DNA of 64,000 nt from Euryodendron excelsum (taxonomy: Eukaryota > Streptophyta > Magnoliopsida > Ericales > Pentaphylacaceae), in NCBI GenBank assembly GCA_033060915.1, contig CM065389.1:21777001-21841000 (forward strand), written 5' to 3'. The notes below the pieces were generated by a model. It was not told the origin of the DNA and did not search any database. It saw nothing but the letters and a program-made list of their open reading frames with translations. Shown here one piece after another: positions 45,033 through 57,427 of the stretch. Within the stretch, counting starts at the first letter, position 1, and each line of letters starts with the position of its first letter. The position numbers were made by a program, and so were the translations under genes.

Positions 45033-47016
45033 GGCGTCTTTTTCCTTTTGTTGACACAATTTTAGTTTCGTTAGACCGACAACATTATTTATGTTTTGAG
45101 ATTGTGTGTTGGCCCTTGTGGACGATGATTGTAAAATGATTTTATGTATATTATTTTTCTTTGCATGGGATGATGATCGGTTTTTTTTTTAATCTTGTCT
45201 TGAATGTATACATGTGGAAAAATAAAGAGCAGGAATATAAACACAGGAATACAGGAATCATGACGTACACAAAAAAATGATGGGTATGTACAAGCTTTAG
45301 ACAGACATGAAAAATGTTGGCACATTATCACATGTATGGATTTCGGCAAAGTACACAGATATACAAGCTTTACGAAAATAGGCCTAGAGATAAGCTCCAA
45401 GCTTTTGGGTTTAACCGAGTGTCCAATGAGAGTTGGCCATTTTGGACTTCTACTCTTTTCTCAAGGATTTCCTTTTTTGTTATACTCTTTTCCTGTTATG
45501 ATGGGATAGTAGTTACCCTATTCTCAGGGTTTCTATTTTCAAACCCATATCTCTTCTTTCTTATCTAAAAAGGGGAAAACCTTGCCCATATCTCACTCGA
45601 CTTCCTCTCGGGAATCTCATATTTGGATTAGTAAACTCTCCAGACGACAGCTGAAGTAGCCTTTAGCAAAAGAGCGGGCAGTTTCTATCCTTAACCTGAG
45701 AAGGCTTTATTTTGGACCATAATGTAGGCTAGGCTAAGGGTAAGAAATAAAGGGCATACAAGCTCAAATAATTTTTCTATTTCTAGCGGGAATGATACGA
45801 ATTGGAACCACTTTGAGTAAGTTTCTGCTATTTTGTTCACCTTTATTTTTAAGTGTTGCTATTTTCTTTCAAACTTGTTTAGACTAAGAAATCTTCCCTG
45901 ATCTGAGAGGACTTTGCCTCAAGTTGTAATGTGGCTAGGTTATGGGGTTTCTAAAAGGAAGGGTATTGAAGGCCCAAGGTGTTGCACTTTTCCCGAGTTT
46001 ATCACAGACCGGTGATCACTCTTGTCAATTCTTCTTCTCCTTTAGGCTTTTTCCTTGTTAGTTTTCTCTTTCGAGTACTTGTTACGCTTCTGTTCAAACT
46101 TTTACCCACATTTGGTTCATTGTTTCTCTTTGTTTTGCCCCAGCATTGCTATTTGCATAGTCTTTGCGGGTTTCTCGTGGTGTCTCATGCATTTTTTTTT
46201 ACGAGTATCACATTGTTCTCTCCTTCTTTCAATGTGTGAGGAAGCTTTCTTTTATCTCATGTTCCTTTTTCCCCTTTTCTTTCCAATTTTGCTTTCACCC
46301 ATTGTGGGGGGTGATCACCAGGTTAGGTTTGTCAAAAGAATGTAATTCGGCTCAAAATAAGTTTTTCAAAGGGGGTGCTTTTTAATTGTGTGGTAGAAGA
46401 ATAGATGGGCTCTATTCCTTTCAGACAAGATTGCTTAGTCCATGAAGTTCAGTCATAAAACTTTAGTATCATCCTTTAAGAGAGGTGAAAGTTTTAAACA
46501 TTTTGTTACCCGTGCTTGCCCCAGTGTGGGGGGTGGTTCCTGGTTATGGTGTTTGAATGAAAACTACTTGTGGCTTGAGTGGGTTGTTTAAAGGAATTGC
46601 TTTGCTGTTTAGGAGATTTGAAATGATGACTTCTCTTCCTTTTGAGGGTCTAACTGCCGACTACTTTGTCATAGTATTCTTCGGATGCTGCCCTTTTCTA
46701 AGATCCATTCTTGCTCTTTTCTTTCCTCAGTGTTTTCTTTCTTTGGACCGGAAACGGTCCCCACTAGTGAGGGTGCGCGTATTATCCCCATCTTCAAGTC
46801 AAGGCATAACAATGAAAAGGGAAACTTCTAAGAAAAAGACAAACATAAAAGGTGATATGCATAAACTTCAAACGCTTTTTTTTCAAAGGTTTTGTGTACA
46901 TGCCAGGCTCTTGATTAACAAAAAGTAGAATTAAATGTAGAGTTGACAAAAGATAGGATTAATAGAAAGTAAAGGTAGAGTTTGACAAAAAGAACATTCC
47001 TTTGGTAGTCATTTCT
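45033..47016. other. Element B spacer between the antisense ORF and gag
   Basis: No recognisable gene. The plus strand is T/C-rich. Two similar phrases (TGTGGGGGGTGATCACC near 46302 and TGTGGGGGGTGGTTCC near 46528) suggest an old duplication. This is where pol would be expected, yet no pol motif is found on either strand. Confidence 0.5.
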
Positions 47017-49189
47017 TTAGGTAGGCTTTGGGACCACGCCTACTTCTTCCATGCTCCATCCTCCAACTTCTTCACTAGGCTGCGTTGGACAAATTGACGC
47101 ACTAACTACAGAATGGTAGAGGTGGGTGGTCATAATGTAATCAAGGATGCCCCCTTTTCCTCTTCCAGCTGGGCCATTAAGGTTGCACATCTGGTCTTGG
47201 GATCCCTGGTAGTTCTCCTTCGGTTGGTTGGTTTTCTCTTGCTCAACTTCTGCGACTTCCTTAAGTTTTATGCCTAGGCTTCCTCCCAGGACTTGCAATA
47301 GCTTTTCTTTGATTTTCTTTTTTTCAACTTCCTCTTTATTGATTTCAACCAATAGGTTATCCAGATCACCTTCACTGAATTCGAATGGTGGTACAAGTAC
47401 TTTTGGTTCACCGATGGCTCAGCCCACATCCTCACAGTTGAAGAGGTCCTCTATTAGGCAGTGCTCAGCCTCAGCATATTTGGGGTGCAGGAATTCATCT
47501 CCCCAACCATCAGCAAGCATAGTATCAGTGGGAATGTCTTTTATGCGTTCTTCCACGGGCTAGTCAAGGGAATCTTGCTCTCCATTTGTGTTGTAAAGAT
47601 AGATAGAGCATGGTGGTAGCTCTCCTTCCCAGTCATTTTCTTCCTCCATGTCTAACTCTCCAAAATATTCTACAGTTATGATGCCATCTGGGTCTTCTTC
47701 CCCCTCTATGACTATGTTGACAGCGTGGTCCGGTAGGGAATTGGCTGTGACATTGCGCGCGGGGGCCGGTTTTGCTTCTTGGGTGTTGATGACTTTGTTG
47801 TCAATGAGGTTTTGGATTTTGTGTTTCAAAGAGAAACAAGACTCTGTGTCATGCCCCTGTCCTCCAAAGTGATATTCACAGGTAAGGGCCGAATTGAAGG
47901 TTAGAGGCAATGGACTTGGCAGCGGCCGCGGGGTATAAGGTTCAGGTACTTGGCTTTGAGGAGCTCATGGTAAGCCTCTGTTTGAGTGCATGCTAAGTGA
48001 GTGAATTCTCGGTTTTGCCAGTTGTTTCTCCTAGGGTTGAAGTATGGTTCAGTTGCGACGGGTCTAGGAGCGGGTGCTTGGACATTGGCGATAAGGATGT
48101 TGACGATGGGAGCAAAAGGTTGCAGTTGAGCTTGATATTGGGGATAGTATGGCTGCTGCTACGTTGGCAAGATAGCAAACACCTCTCCCTCTTTCTTACT
48201 AGTACCTTGAGTGGTTGCTACCTTCTTGGCTGTATTTGTGAATCCCTCACCTGTCTTAGCATAAGGGTTCGTGATTCTGCCAGTTTTCAATCTATTCTCG
48301 ATCATTTCTCCTTGTATTATTAGCTTAGAGAAACTCTTCCCAATGCTCAGGCATAGGCATTCATAATACAGTCCTTGGAAGGTATTCACAAACAGCTTTA
48401 CATACTCTTTTTCCACTAGCGGGGGGTTGACTTGAGCAGCTACCTCTCTCCACCTTAGAGTATAGCTCTTGAAACTTTCTTTTTCCCCTCGGGTCATTAT
48501 CATTGGGCACACATATCCATGGTGAGGTCACTGTTGTGTCAGTACTAGGATTAGAAGGCTATAACCAACTCGTTCCAGGTTGTTATCTTCTTTAGATCCA
48601 AGTGGGCGAACCATTGTGAGGTGAACCTAGTCAGGCTATGTTAAAATAACTGCATCAGAAGTTTGGGGTCATTCCTATGACCATTAAACGCACCTGCATA
48701 TAATCTTAGATGAGCCACAGGATCTCCGTTTCTATCATACTTTTGAAAATCTAGCATTTTGAATTTGGGCAGCCTTGGATGATCAGGAAAGAAACATAGT
48801 TCATCATAGGATGTCCCACCGAAGGTATCATGACCTTGTAAGCTACGCAAGGACTCTTCTAATCCTTGTATTATCAGATCAAGGGGATCCGGGCTTTCCT
48901 TTTTTGGGGTAGTAGTTAACAAGATGGTTTTAGGGTTATCTTCTTCTTCTTCTTCCTTGATGTGCACCATTTTAGGGATTTCCTTATTCTTCCCCGTATT
49001 ATTAGTTCGTAGGATGGCTTTAGTTTCTTTGGGGAGGGATGTTGAGGCTGAAGGATTCATGGCAGGTCCTTTGAAAGCCATCAGTTGTACGAGCTTGAAC
49101 ATCTCGTTTATTTTCACCTTCATCTCATTCATTTCATCCCGTGTTACTAGGTTATTCTGTTGATCAGGAGTATTACTTTTGCTTGTCAT
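47017..49189 (-). pseudogene. Element B gag (Ogre-type), broken
   Basis: The minus ATG at 49189 opens a frame with a coiled N-terminal part, an acidic linker, and the capsid start SYDELCFFPDHPRLPKFKMLDFQKYD cut at about 48641. The capsid continues in frame 48512-48159: ESFKSYTLRWREVAAQVNPPL and a GEMIENRLKTGRI end. Frame 47910-47560 has a knuckle-like CEYHFGGQGHDTESC and KIQNLIDNKVI. Frame 47352-47017 is a Lys/Glu-rich tail ending VVPKPT. The order and wording match Ogre gag. The tail ends without entering a protease, so the element seems to lack pol by design or by deletion. Confidence 0.8.
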
Positions 49190-49331
49190 TTGTACTGCTT
49201 GGTGTTGTGTAAAGGCTAGTGTTTAGAGTACAAGAGGCACTCATGTTCCTCTTTTTCCTTTTCTGGTAGCAATGATGGCCTGGAACGCAAGCAAATCTCA
49301 CTAAAAAACTATTTTTAGCCTTTAGTGAGAC

Positions 49332-49366
<35 letters not shown>

Positions 49367-50825
49367 ACAAAAAATAACTAAAAACAAGAAAGAGATCATA
49401 TGTTAGTTTCTGGATTGAGAAAAATTTTATGCAGTGCATAACTTAGGGATGCCCTTGCCCTTTGAGGGGAACTAAGCATGATACTTTGGCTCAAGCTTTG
49501 GAGATAAGGCCTTGCCCCTGTTATGCAATACTATACATGTATCTGTAGCTATTCATTCATACATTCATTTATTCAATAGAAATAATAATTTTATTGAGAT
49601 GAATTTTTTTTGAACATAGAATTTTCAGAAGTATATTGAAACAGAGGGGGAACACTTTTCCTTGGGACTGTCATTTATTCTATCTTTACATTTAAAATCC
49701 TAAACTACTCTTGAGTCTTCGGATTCACCTTCTTAGATGGGGGTCGGTGAGTGACCTTGATTTTGGATTGCCTCTTGTCTTCTTGGCAGCCTTATTTCCG
49801 TGAGCGAAGAGGGATTAGGGCCCCTCTTTATGAGATGACTTTGATGCATGCCATGAATCCTTAATGTCTCTTGGTACCTTTAGGAGCTTTGGTTGGCTTG
49901 ATTTGAGCGAGAAGGTCTTTGGGTCATTCTTTAGGGGTTAGTCAGATGCATGGAGATGCAATGACTTGTGTTACTTTGGGAACTCTTGTCTTGAAATGAA
50001 TATGGATGCATGAGCAGTTATGATGTGAAGAGATGCACACATAACATAATGATAAAAATTAAGTAGCATAACAGCATGAATTAAACAGAATATAGGGAAA
50101 AGCAAAGCGATCGCCTTTTCCTTCTTGGTTTTGAAATTGATGTGTGTGTCTTGAATCTAGCAGAGGTTCGGCTATGCATTGGGTGCTACATGAGCATGAG
50201 ATTGGGGGTTTACTAATGCTTTCTAAAAAGCTCAAATCCCGAACCTTCAAACCTCCAGCGTCTACCCCTAAAAGGGTGAACTCCATCTTTGGTTAGTGGT
50301 TCGAGCGGGAGAACTATCAAGAGACCGTGCGCTAAGAAACTGACCCAACATCCGCCCACAGTCAATATATTGTTCCCCTTTCTATCTAGAAGGGTAGTAA
50401 CCAGGTAATTTATGCAAAATGCAAATGTAAGTGAGTGCACCAAGTGTGTGTGGAATTTTCAAAAATAAAAGAAAGGACCCAACAACACACATCCCATCCT
50501 ATTCATTCATAACATACATGACAGTTAATATGACATATAAAAAAAAAAGAAATGTGAACAAAGGTCCACCTACAAGAGGAAATGCAAGGAGTTAGCAACT
50601 TTTTAAAAAACTCGATGCAAGATAAAATGGACGATTAATGCAAGAGCATGAATGTAAGCAATGAATGCAAGTGATGACACTTATTTGAAAACCATTTTGA
50701 AAAATAATGTTTGTTTTGGAAACTTAGAAGAATTTTTTGAAAAGTGGATAAAACTGGACAAAGTAACTGGAGATTCTGGGTGAGTGAAGGATGAAGAGGC
50801 ATGACAATGGCCTAACCCTCTGAAA
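49190..50825 (-). other. Element B leader with G32 run
   Basis: Non-coding. A run of 32 G lies at 49334-49365. The right part parallels the family A leader 28359-28940. A candidate splice acceptor TTGTAGGT occurs at the same place in both leaders. A 75-codon minus frame (50286-50059) covers ATGGAGTTC.. but is not recognised. Confidence 0.55.
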
Positions 50826-50844
50826 ATCCCCAGTGGAGTCACCA
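50826..50844 (-). other. Primer-binding site of element B
   Basis: The minus strand reads TGGTGACTCCACTGGGGA, two bases after the LTR end. It is one transition from the family A site. Confidence 0.85.
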
Positions 50845-52144
50845 GCAGTTGCATCCCAGTTTTTGAACCAAGTCCTTTTGGCTTAGGAAAAAGCACGGTA
50901 CTCTCTCGTTAGAATTCATCCTCCTATAAGGATGAGTGCGACTAGGTTTGAACTTGAAATTAATTTGATTAAGGGTTTTTAGTCATCACTTAACTTGATT
51001 AAGGTGAGTTAGGTCACTTAAAACTAAATATAATTCGAAGATTAAACTTAGAGTTTTTTAAAAATGTTTTGGAAAACCTCCTCAAGAGAGGGTTTTTAAG
51101 AAAATAGTTGTTGGCAAACTTTGGAAAGTTTTAAGCCTTTTTTGAAAATAACTCCATTTTGGTCTTTTGAAAATAGAAATCTATGGTTTGGGGGTCTGTT
51201 ACTTGCAGGAAAGATATCCTAAGATTATTACCCTACTCGCCCTTTCGGTACCTACATATCTAATCACTCTCAATTCACTCATTTGAATAACTGGTTACTA
51301 CTATCCACTTAATATCCACTTTAGAATTTTGAAAATGGGGTTGGGTCGTCACTTTTTGGATGAATGATGCATGATGTAATTTTTGAGAAAAATGTTTGAA
51401 AATATGAAAACGTTGAAGGGATTTAAAATAGAAATTTTGAATTGATAGAAAATTTTAAAAAGGAAACTTGGTTTGAAATAAAGATTATGACTGCACAACT
51501 TTAGGTTGCCTACGTATCTGATTTGGCGAGATTCAGGTCATTCGTAGTTCAAGCAAAGACTTGATAGAAAAGAGGCACATTGAGGCCATTGGAAAATTTT
51601 GAAGACACATTGAGGTTTTTGAAAAAGTTTGAAGACGCTTTGAAGTCTTTGGAAAAAGAGAACTTGAGAATTTAGGAAAATGTCTTTTAAATAGAACTTA
51701 GGATGTTTGAAATGGTTTTGGAATTAGGATCGAAGATGATTTTGAATGTTTTTTAAATTAACTCAAGGGAGTTTTGAAATGTTTGGAAGTTTTGTTTTGA
51801 AAACTTTAGAGGTCTTGTAAACTTGTCTTCGAAAAGGTTTTGAAAGTAACTTTGAACACCTTATGAAAGACATGTTTAATGTTTCATTTACCCTTAAGAG
51901 GTTAGTCATTAAAAAAACTAAACTCCTTTAGGGCAATGAATTTGGAACACATATTTGGAAGAGGGGCTAGAAACTTCCTTTTTGGTTTTTAAAACTTTAG
52001 GGTTATAGAACCCTTCTTAAATATCTCACTTACACCTGACTAATCCTAACTATGGAAGGATTAGGGTAGCTTCAAGAATGTGATGTTTAAAAATCATTCT
52101 TGAAAAGAGTTTTTGAAAACACTTGCATCATGCATCCTTTCTTA

Positions 52145-52410
52145 GTTAGTTACCTAAGGTTAACTAACTAAGGTTAGGTTAACCTAGGGTTAAGGTGACC
52201 TAGGGTTCACTAAGGTTAGGTTATTTTAGGGTTAAGGTGACCTAAAGTTAACTAACTTGGGTTAGGTTAACCTAGGATTTGGTTGACCTAGGGTTAACTA
52301 ACCAATGTTAGGATAACCTAGAGCTAAGATGACCTAGGGTTAACTAACTAAGGTTAGGTTAACCTAGGGTTTGGTTGACCTAGGATCAAGTTAACCTTGG
52401 GTTGAAAGGT
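52145..52410. repeat. Minisatellite of AGGTTAACCTAGGGTTA-like units
   Basis: Degenerate units of about 17-35 bases mix GGTTAACC, CCTAGGGTTA and GGTGACC over about 265 bp. It falls in the part of the LTR that the 3' copy has lost. Confidence 0.85.
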
Positions 52411-53860
52411 GGTTTTGAACTAGGGTTTTGGCCTAGTGGTTTTGGAAAGGTGATTTTATGCATAAAATTTGAAAGTATACTTTTGAAAACCATTTTATGA
52501 AACCACTCAAGTGAGTGTTGGGGTCCTATGATTGATATTTGGAAACCACTCAAGAAAGAGTTGCTTTGGAACCATTTTACCTACTGACTCAAGAGAGCAA
52601 AACTTATGATAATTAACATTGAATAAATAGTTTAGGAAACTTGAAAATTAAAGAGCATGATCCTTTGAAAATTGGTTTTGGAAAGAAAGGTTTTGGAAAG
52701 CCAACTTCAAGATTTTTAAAACCATTCTAATGAATAAGGGTTCATACGGTTGACTTAAAGGAAATCACTCCTAGAAGGACTCTATGAGACCATTCCAACC
52801 ACAATATTCAAGAGAACAAAACTTTTAGAAAATGAAGATACAAATGGTAGTTTAGAGAGATCATTTGTATGCAAATTAAAGAGAATGAAATTTTTGAGAA
52901 CCCTTTTTGAAGGAGATTGTTTTGAAAACCATTTTAAAGTGAATAGAGCCAACTCTAATGAACTAAGGTTCATATGGTCAAGATAATGGGAGACCACTTA
53001 AGAGAGGGTTCTAAGGAACCATTTCAACCATAAAGTTCAAGAGAGTAAAATTCTTAAAAATCAAGATAGAATAAGAGGGTTTGAAAGCCATTTTAGTACA
53101 ACTTTGAAGAGCAATAAAATGTAAGGTTGCAAAATAAAGTCAAGGGAGTTAAAAGAGGGTTTTCTAAGGTGTGAAAATTAAGGGTTTAACCTAGGTTTCA
53201 AGGAAACAACTCTAGAACCATTTTTAGAGAATCCTTTAAATATGGAGATATAGAAAAGAGATAGTGAGAGTTTTGGAAAATGGTTGTGAAAATGAAAACA
53301 AAGCCAAACATGCAAAACATGAACAAGACAACCATATGCAAAAGGGTCATGGAATCATACAAGGCTAGAGGCTTTACCAAATTGTAAGGTGCTCCAAGGC
53401 TATATCATCTTAAAGTAGGTTTGTGAGAGGTTCCCTACATGGTGACTCTCACAAACTTTCCTTTAGGCTTGAACAAAGAGCTTCCTTGTTTCTAGCATGC
53501 AAGAAAGGGAGGTAGAAGATGGGGGTTAAAACTTACAGTAGCCTAAGTAGGCTAAGAGGGAGAAGAGAGAAGTGGAGATTGCAAAAATATAAAGAAAATA
53601 CTACGTTTTGCCTCCAAACACTTTCAAACCTTCATGGATGCCTTGACTTGAGCTTGAATAGCCTTGGAAAGGCTTGAAGGGGCTAGAATGAGGTCTTCTA
53701 TGGCATTGAAGGTTCTATTGGTGTAGCGTATAAGTTAGAGGGAGGTAGAATATAACCTATGTACTTGAAGTGTGAGTTGTATATAGGAATTTGAGGTTCT
53801 GGAGCAGATTTTGTAAAACTTTGCTACCAATTTTGATTCTGTTATATGCAAAGGGGGAGG

Positions 53861-53875
53861 CCTATATTTATAGGC
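53861..53875 (-). promoter_or_regulatory. Element B 5' LTR TATA box
   Basis: The minus strand reads GCCTATAAATATAGG. Upstream is the repeated CATGTAGTACATGC motif. Confidence 0.65.
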
Positions 53876-55179
53876 AAAGCTGGAGGGGCTTGGCTCATGT
53901 AGTACATGCACTTGGGCAAAAATTGCCCTAGCGTATGTGTTACAGGCACCAGTACTGTTCTTGTCTTTGAGTGCCACGCGGCACACTTTGTACTGGCTAA
54001 ATCTTAAAGGGTAAGCAAAGTTTGATCGATCTTATTAAAATTTGGGCTCATGTAGCACACGCTCCGCCACTGGAAATGTTCGTTTAAACTTTGCATCGAT
54101 AATTGTGCAATCAAGGAAAGATTCAAAGAAATCGGTCACGTCCACGATATTCTCCTAGTGTTTCTTAAGAACTTTGAATTTTAGGGAACCTTAAGAAGTG
54201 TTTAGAAGAGTGAGATATCGTCTTAGGAAATGTGCACAAAAACACACATTTACAGAGCGTCTGTGATACGTTTTGCGGATGTTCAAAAGTAACTGTTCTT
54301 GGGCCACGTGATCAGGGCTTCTGGGAAGTTATCTTTCTGATCGGGACCATACCGATGGAAAGTGCTTTGAAAATACTTTTGGAAATTCTCTAATTTATGC
54401 ATTTCTCAAATCGTTTGACAGTGCATTATAATCAGGGAATTGGAGAAAAAGACAACCTTGGCGGAGCGTCTGTGAGATGCTCTAGGGATTACTATAAGTG
54501 GCAGTTTTCGAGCCATGCTATCCAGGGTTTCAGGAAGCGATCTATTCAATCGAGTCGTATCAATGGAAAGACCTGTGGTCAAGCTTTTGGGAATTCCTTG
54601 GTTTATGCATTTCTCAAGTCATTTGACGATGCGTTATAACTAGGGAATCGGGAGAAAAGACAAGCTCAGCAGAACGTCTGTGAGACTCTCCAGGGGGCTG
54701 TCGTTGAGTTGCAAGTATTTAGAGTTGTGGGGCTCACCTTGGGTTAAACAAGGGTGTATGATGAGACCCGCTATTCAATACCCAGGGCCGGTGTAGTTTC
54801 GGGGGGCGTTCGGGCCGCTAAGAATAAAATGGTCATTTTGACTAGAATTGGTTGAAAAAGGTCAAAATGAGTTGGAGTGGCATGTTAAGCTTGTTGGATT
54901 GTTCGGGAATAGTCTTGGAAGATTTTTTTACTATTTGGTGATATTTGTACTGTGTTGGAGTGTCTAGGGGTAAAATGGTCATTTTGACCAAAGTTGACCG
55001 GGATAGGACCAGAATTGGATAAGACGGCATATCGAGTACACCTAATTGTCTAGGGACATTTTGGAAAGGTGGACTTACCGTCTTGAAGGATTTTGAACTT
55101 TCTCAAGACGTTCCTGGAGGCTCAAGGGGCAGGTTGGGTCATTTTTCACTTAGTCGGGCTAGCAGGCGTATGTGTTGAC

Positions 55180-55562
55180 CTAGGTGTTGGTTCTCTAAAC
55201 TGCCCGGTCTAGGAAAGCTACCTATGCGGTGTTAGTCCCTGAGACCGCCCGGTCTCCGAGAGCTACCTGGAGGATGGTGTTGGTTTCTGAGAACGTCTAG
55301 TCTCAAAAAGCTACTTGTGAGGGTGGTGTTGGTCCCTGAGAATGCCTGGTCTCAGAGAACTATCAAATGACAGACATTCTATATTAGTAGGCTAGTAAGC
55401 GCTAGAAGTGAACAATCTAGAATTTCATAAGGTGTTGGTCCCCGAGATCGCCCGATCTCGAGAAGCTACTTGGATGGCGTTGGTTCCCGAGACCGCCTAG
55501 TCTTGAAAAGCTATTTGGATGGCGTTGGTTCTTGAGTCCACCTGGTCTCGTAAAATTGTCTA
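55180..55562. repeat. Tandem array of 45-50 bp units with hairpin dyads (B 5' LTR)
   Basis: Same array as 39806-40195, with units such as gagaccgcccggtctccgag and gagatcgcccgatctcgag. Confidence 0.85.
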
Positions 55563-55708
55563 GAATGCCTAGGGGCAATATGGTTTTTTTAGCTTCAATT
55601 AGGCTTTGAAAAAGCCGTCTTAGGCTCACATGTGTCGTGATGCTTGAAAATTGGATCCGGTTGGGCCAGAGATTGCCGAGCGAGCAAAAATGGGGTGCTT
55701 ACAAACTC

Positions 55709-56333
55709 CTTTAAGACTATCGATCTCCTCAATTGGGTTGAAAAAGAGTGTTGTTAAGACATGTTTTTGAGCTTTTGGAAGATGAAAAAAAATTCTCTTA
55801 AAGTGTTTTTAATTGTGGCAGTTCAGATTAGGTTTGGAAAAGTGTGCTGGGCCTTAAATAAGTGTAAAAACCCTAACGTCGCGATTCTCAAAAATTCAGA
55901 TTTCGAGCGACTCGATCCTCCGAGAATTATGAGGATCCCGCGAGCTCAATTTCAGATTTCGCATGCTCACTATTTTTGCTGTTGACATCCAGCAACATCC
56001 CGCAAGATCACACGAAGTCATGCCCATTTTGCATGCCCACTGTTTTTGCTCTAGACATCTAGCGAAGAATTCGCGAGTTTTTTTACAACTAGCACACTGT
56101 TTTTGCCTTCAAGATCCCTCAAAATCTATCGACATCTCTCGAAGTCCCCAGTATTAGTAAAGATGTATCATATAAATCTCTTTTAGCACGAGCTTGTATG
56201 AATAAGCTTCAAATCATATCCGAATGCTTGTGATTGATATCCCAATTCCCCAAATTACATCAAGCAAGACTTAGCACGAAATTTAGCTAATTACATAACC
56301 TTATAATCTTTCCTTTTGGCAATTTTATGACCA
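55709..56333 (-). repeat. Copia 3' LTR, second part
   Basis: It continues the copia LTR after B, matching 61409-62022. It contains CCTTAAATA (rc TATTTAAGG) at 55852. The right end is uncertain: a GCCAAAAGGAAAGA tract (minus) at 56306-56320 could be a polypurine tract or LTR. Confidence 0.7.
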
Positions 56334-56899
56334 AAACCCAATGCTAAAAGACACATTACAGGGAAAAAACTGAAAATACAATAAAACTCCAATCACAAGC
56401 ACTTAGTATCATCTCTGCACATCAAGCACTACAAGCAAACAACCAAGCCAATCAAGTGCAAGAGATATATAAGAAGATATAAGATATAAATCACAAATAA
56501 TCTCCCCCTTTTGGGAATAAATTGACAAAGTAAGCCCGAAAAACAAGCCATTCCAAGAACAAAATCATAGACAAGGAAGTATGCAATGAAATATATATAT
56601 ATATATATGAAAACTATTTAATATCCATAAACTAAGGACTCAATAGCCAATGAATATAAAAAATAAAACATCCAAGAGGCAACATATATAAACTAGAAAG
56701 ATCCACCACAGAACCATCAACAATCTCAACATCTACCGGTGACGAATGCTCCAAATGAAGTCATTCACGTCAGTGATGAACTCAGTATGCCTCCAAGAAA
56801 GAGAAAACAAAGTGTCCCAAACGTAGACAATATCTCGCTCCACGATCAGATCAATGCGCTCATAGACTAGTCTAATACTCTCCACCGGGTTAGTGTGAA
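56334..56899 (-). other. Copia element 3' region
   Basis: Non-coding, with a second polypurine-like motif, minus strand CCCAAAAGGGGGAGATTA, at about 56500-56518. Such motifs follow the ORFs of SIRE-like and related non-autonomous elements. A (ta)n run is at 56589-56608. Confidence 0.5.
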
Positions 56900-57427
56900 T
56901 AGTAGTCAGTTGGGTAGAGAGAGTAGCAATGCAGTAGTAGTGGCCAAAGAAGAGGCATGAGCTAGAACAGAAGTGCCTGCAGGAGAAGGAGCAAAGGCAG
57001 GAGCAGTAGAGATAGAGAGAGTAGTGGGATTAACTGGTGTACTCTCATCATTAGAAATGTCCATCACAGGTTGCTGTAACTGTGGAGGAGGAGGAGCAAC
57101 TCCTAGATGTGCATTACTTATCTTACGAGTGTGACGAGAAATGGGTTTTCCAACAGGGCTATGAGTCTCGTGGGGCTTAGACACAACCTGATAACGAGAC
57201 ATAAAATTTGTGATCATGAGCCCAAAAGAGAGATAGGCTTGAGAGGAGTTATCAACAGAGGCCTTTAGAATAAGATTGAACATAAGACAACCTACATCCA
57301 CAGACATATTTGTGGCAATAGCATGCATAAGCTAGGAACGAGACTCATCAATCTAGCTCACATGAGATGTGCAAAAAAACAAGTCACACACCACATGATT
57401 GAGTACCCTAAAAACTGTTAGAGCAGG
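56900..57427 (-). pseudogene. Plant-transposon-protein-like ORF, C-terminal half
   Basis: After the R2 interruption, the minus strand continues ALTVFRVLNHVVCDLFF, then frame 57328-56906: MHAIATNMSVDVGCLMFNLI, YLSFGLMITNFMSRYQV and a Pro/Ser/Thr-rich tail. The helix-rich half followed by a low-complexity tail is typical of the putative plant transposon protein domain family, an accessory ORF of non-autonomous plant elements with no known function. Stops lie in the first 40 codons. Confidence 0.5.

Larger units (their letters stand above)
22902..55703 (-). mobile_element. Element B: Ogre-like (Tat clade) long-LTR retrotransposon without pol
   Basis: Ends TGTCGCGCC (22902) and ..GTGCTTACA (55703) are flanked by a perfect 5-bp duplication aactc (22897-22901, 55704-55708). 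The empty site exists at about 61400 (ttgaactccttcaagac). The minus-strand order is 5' LTR 50847-55703, primer site, leader, gag 49189-47017, antisense ORF 43219-45032, tandem repeats, polypurine tract 40379, and 3' LTR ending at 40378. LTRs are about 4.9 kb, as in Ogre elements. No trace of protease, RT, RNase H or integrase exists in its interior, so it must have moved with help from a relative. Its 3' LTR is split by family A and Tat insertions. Confidence 0.85.
50847..55703 (-). repeat. Element B 5' LTR
   Basis: It is 4857 bp and uninterrupted. Its left end AGTTGCATCC equals TGTCGCGCC after CpG decay. It serves as the reference for the broken 3' LTR. It contains a TATA box, a GGTTAACCTAGGG minisatellite (52145-52410) and the dyad array (55180-55562). 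Confidence 0.9.
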
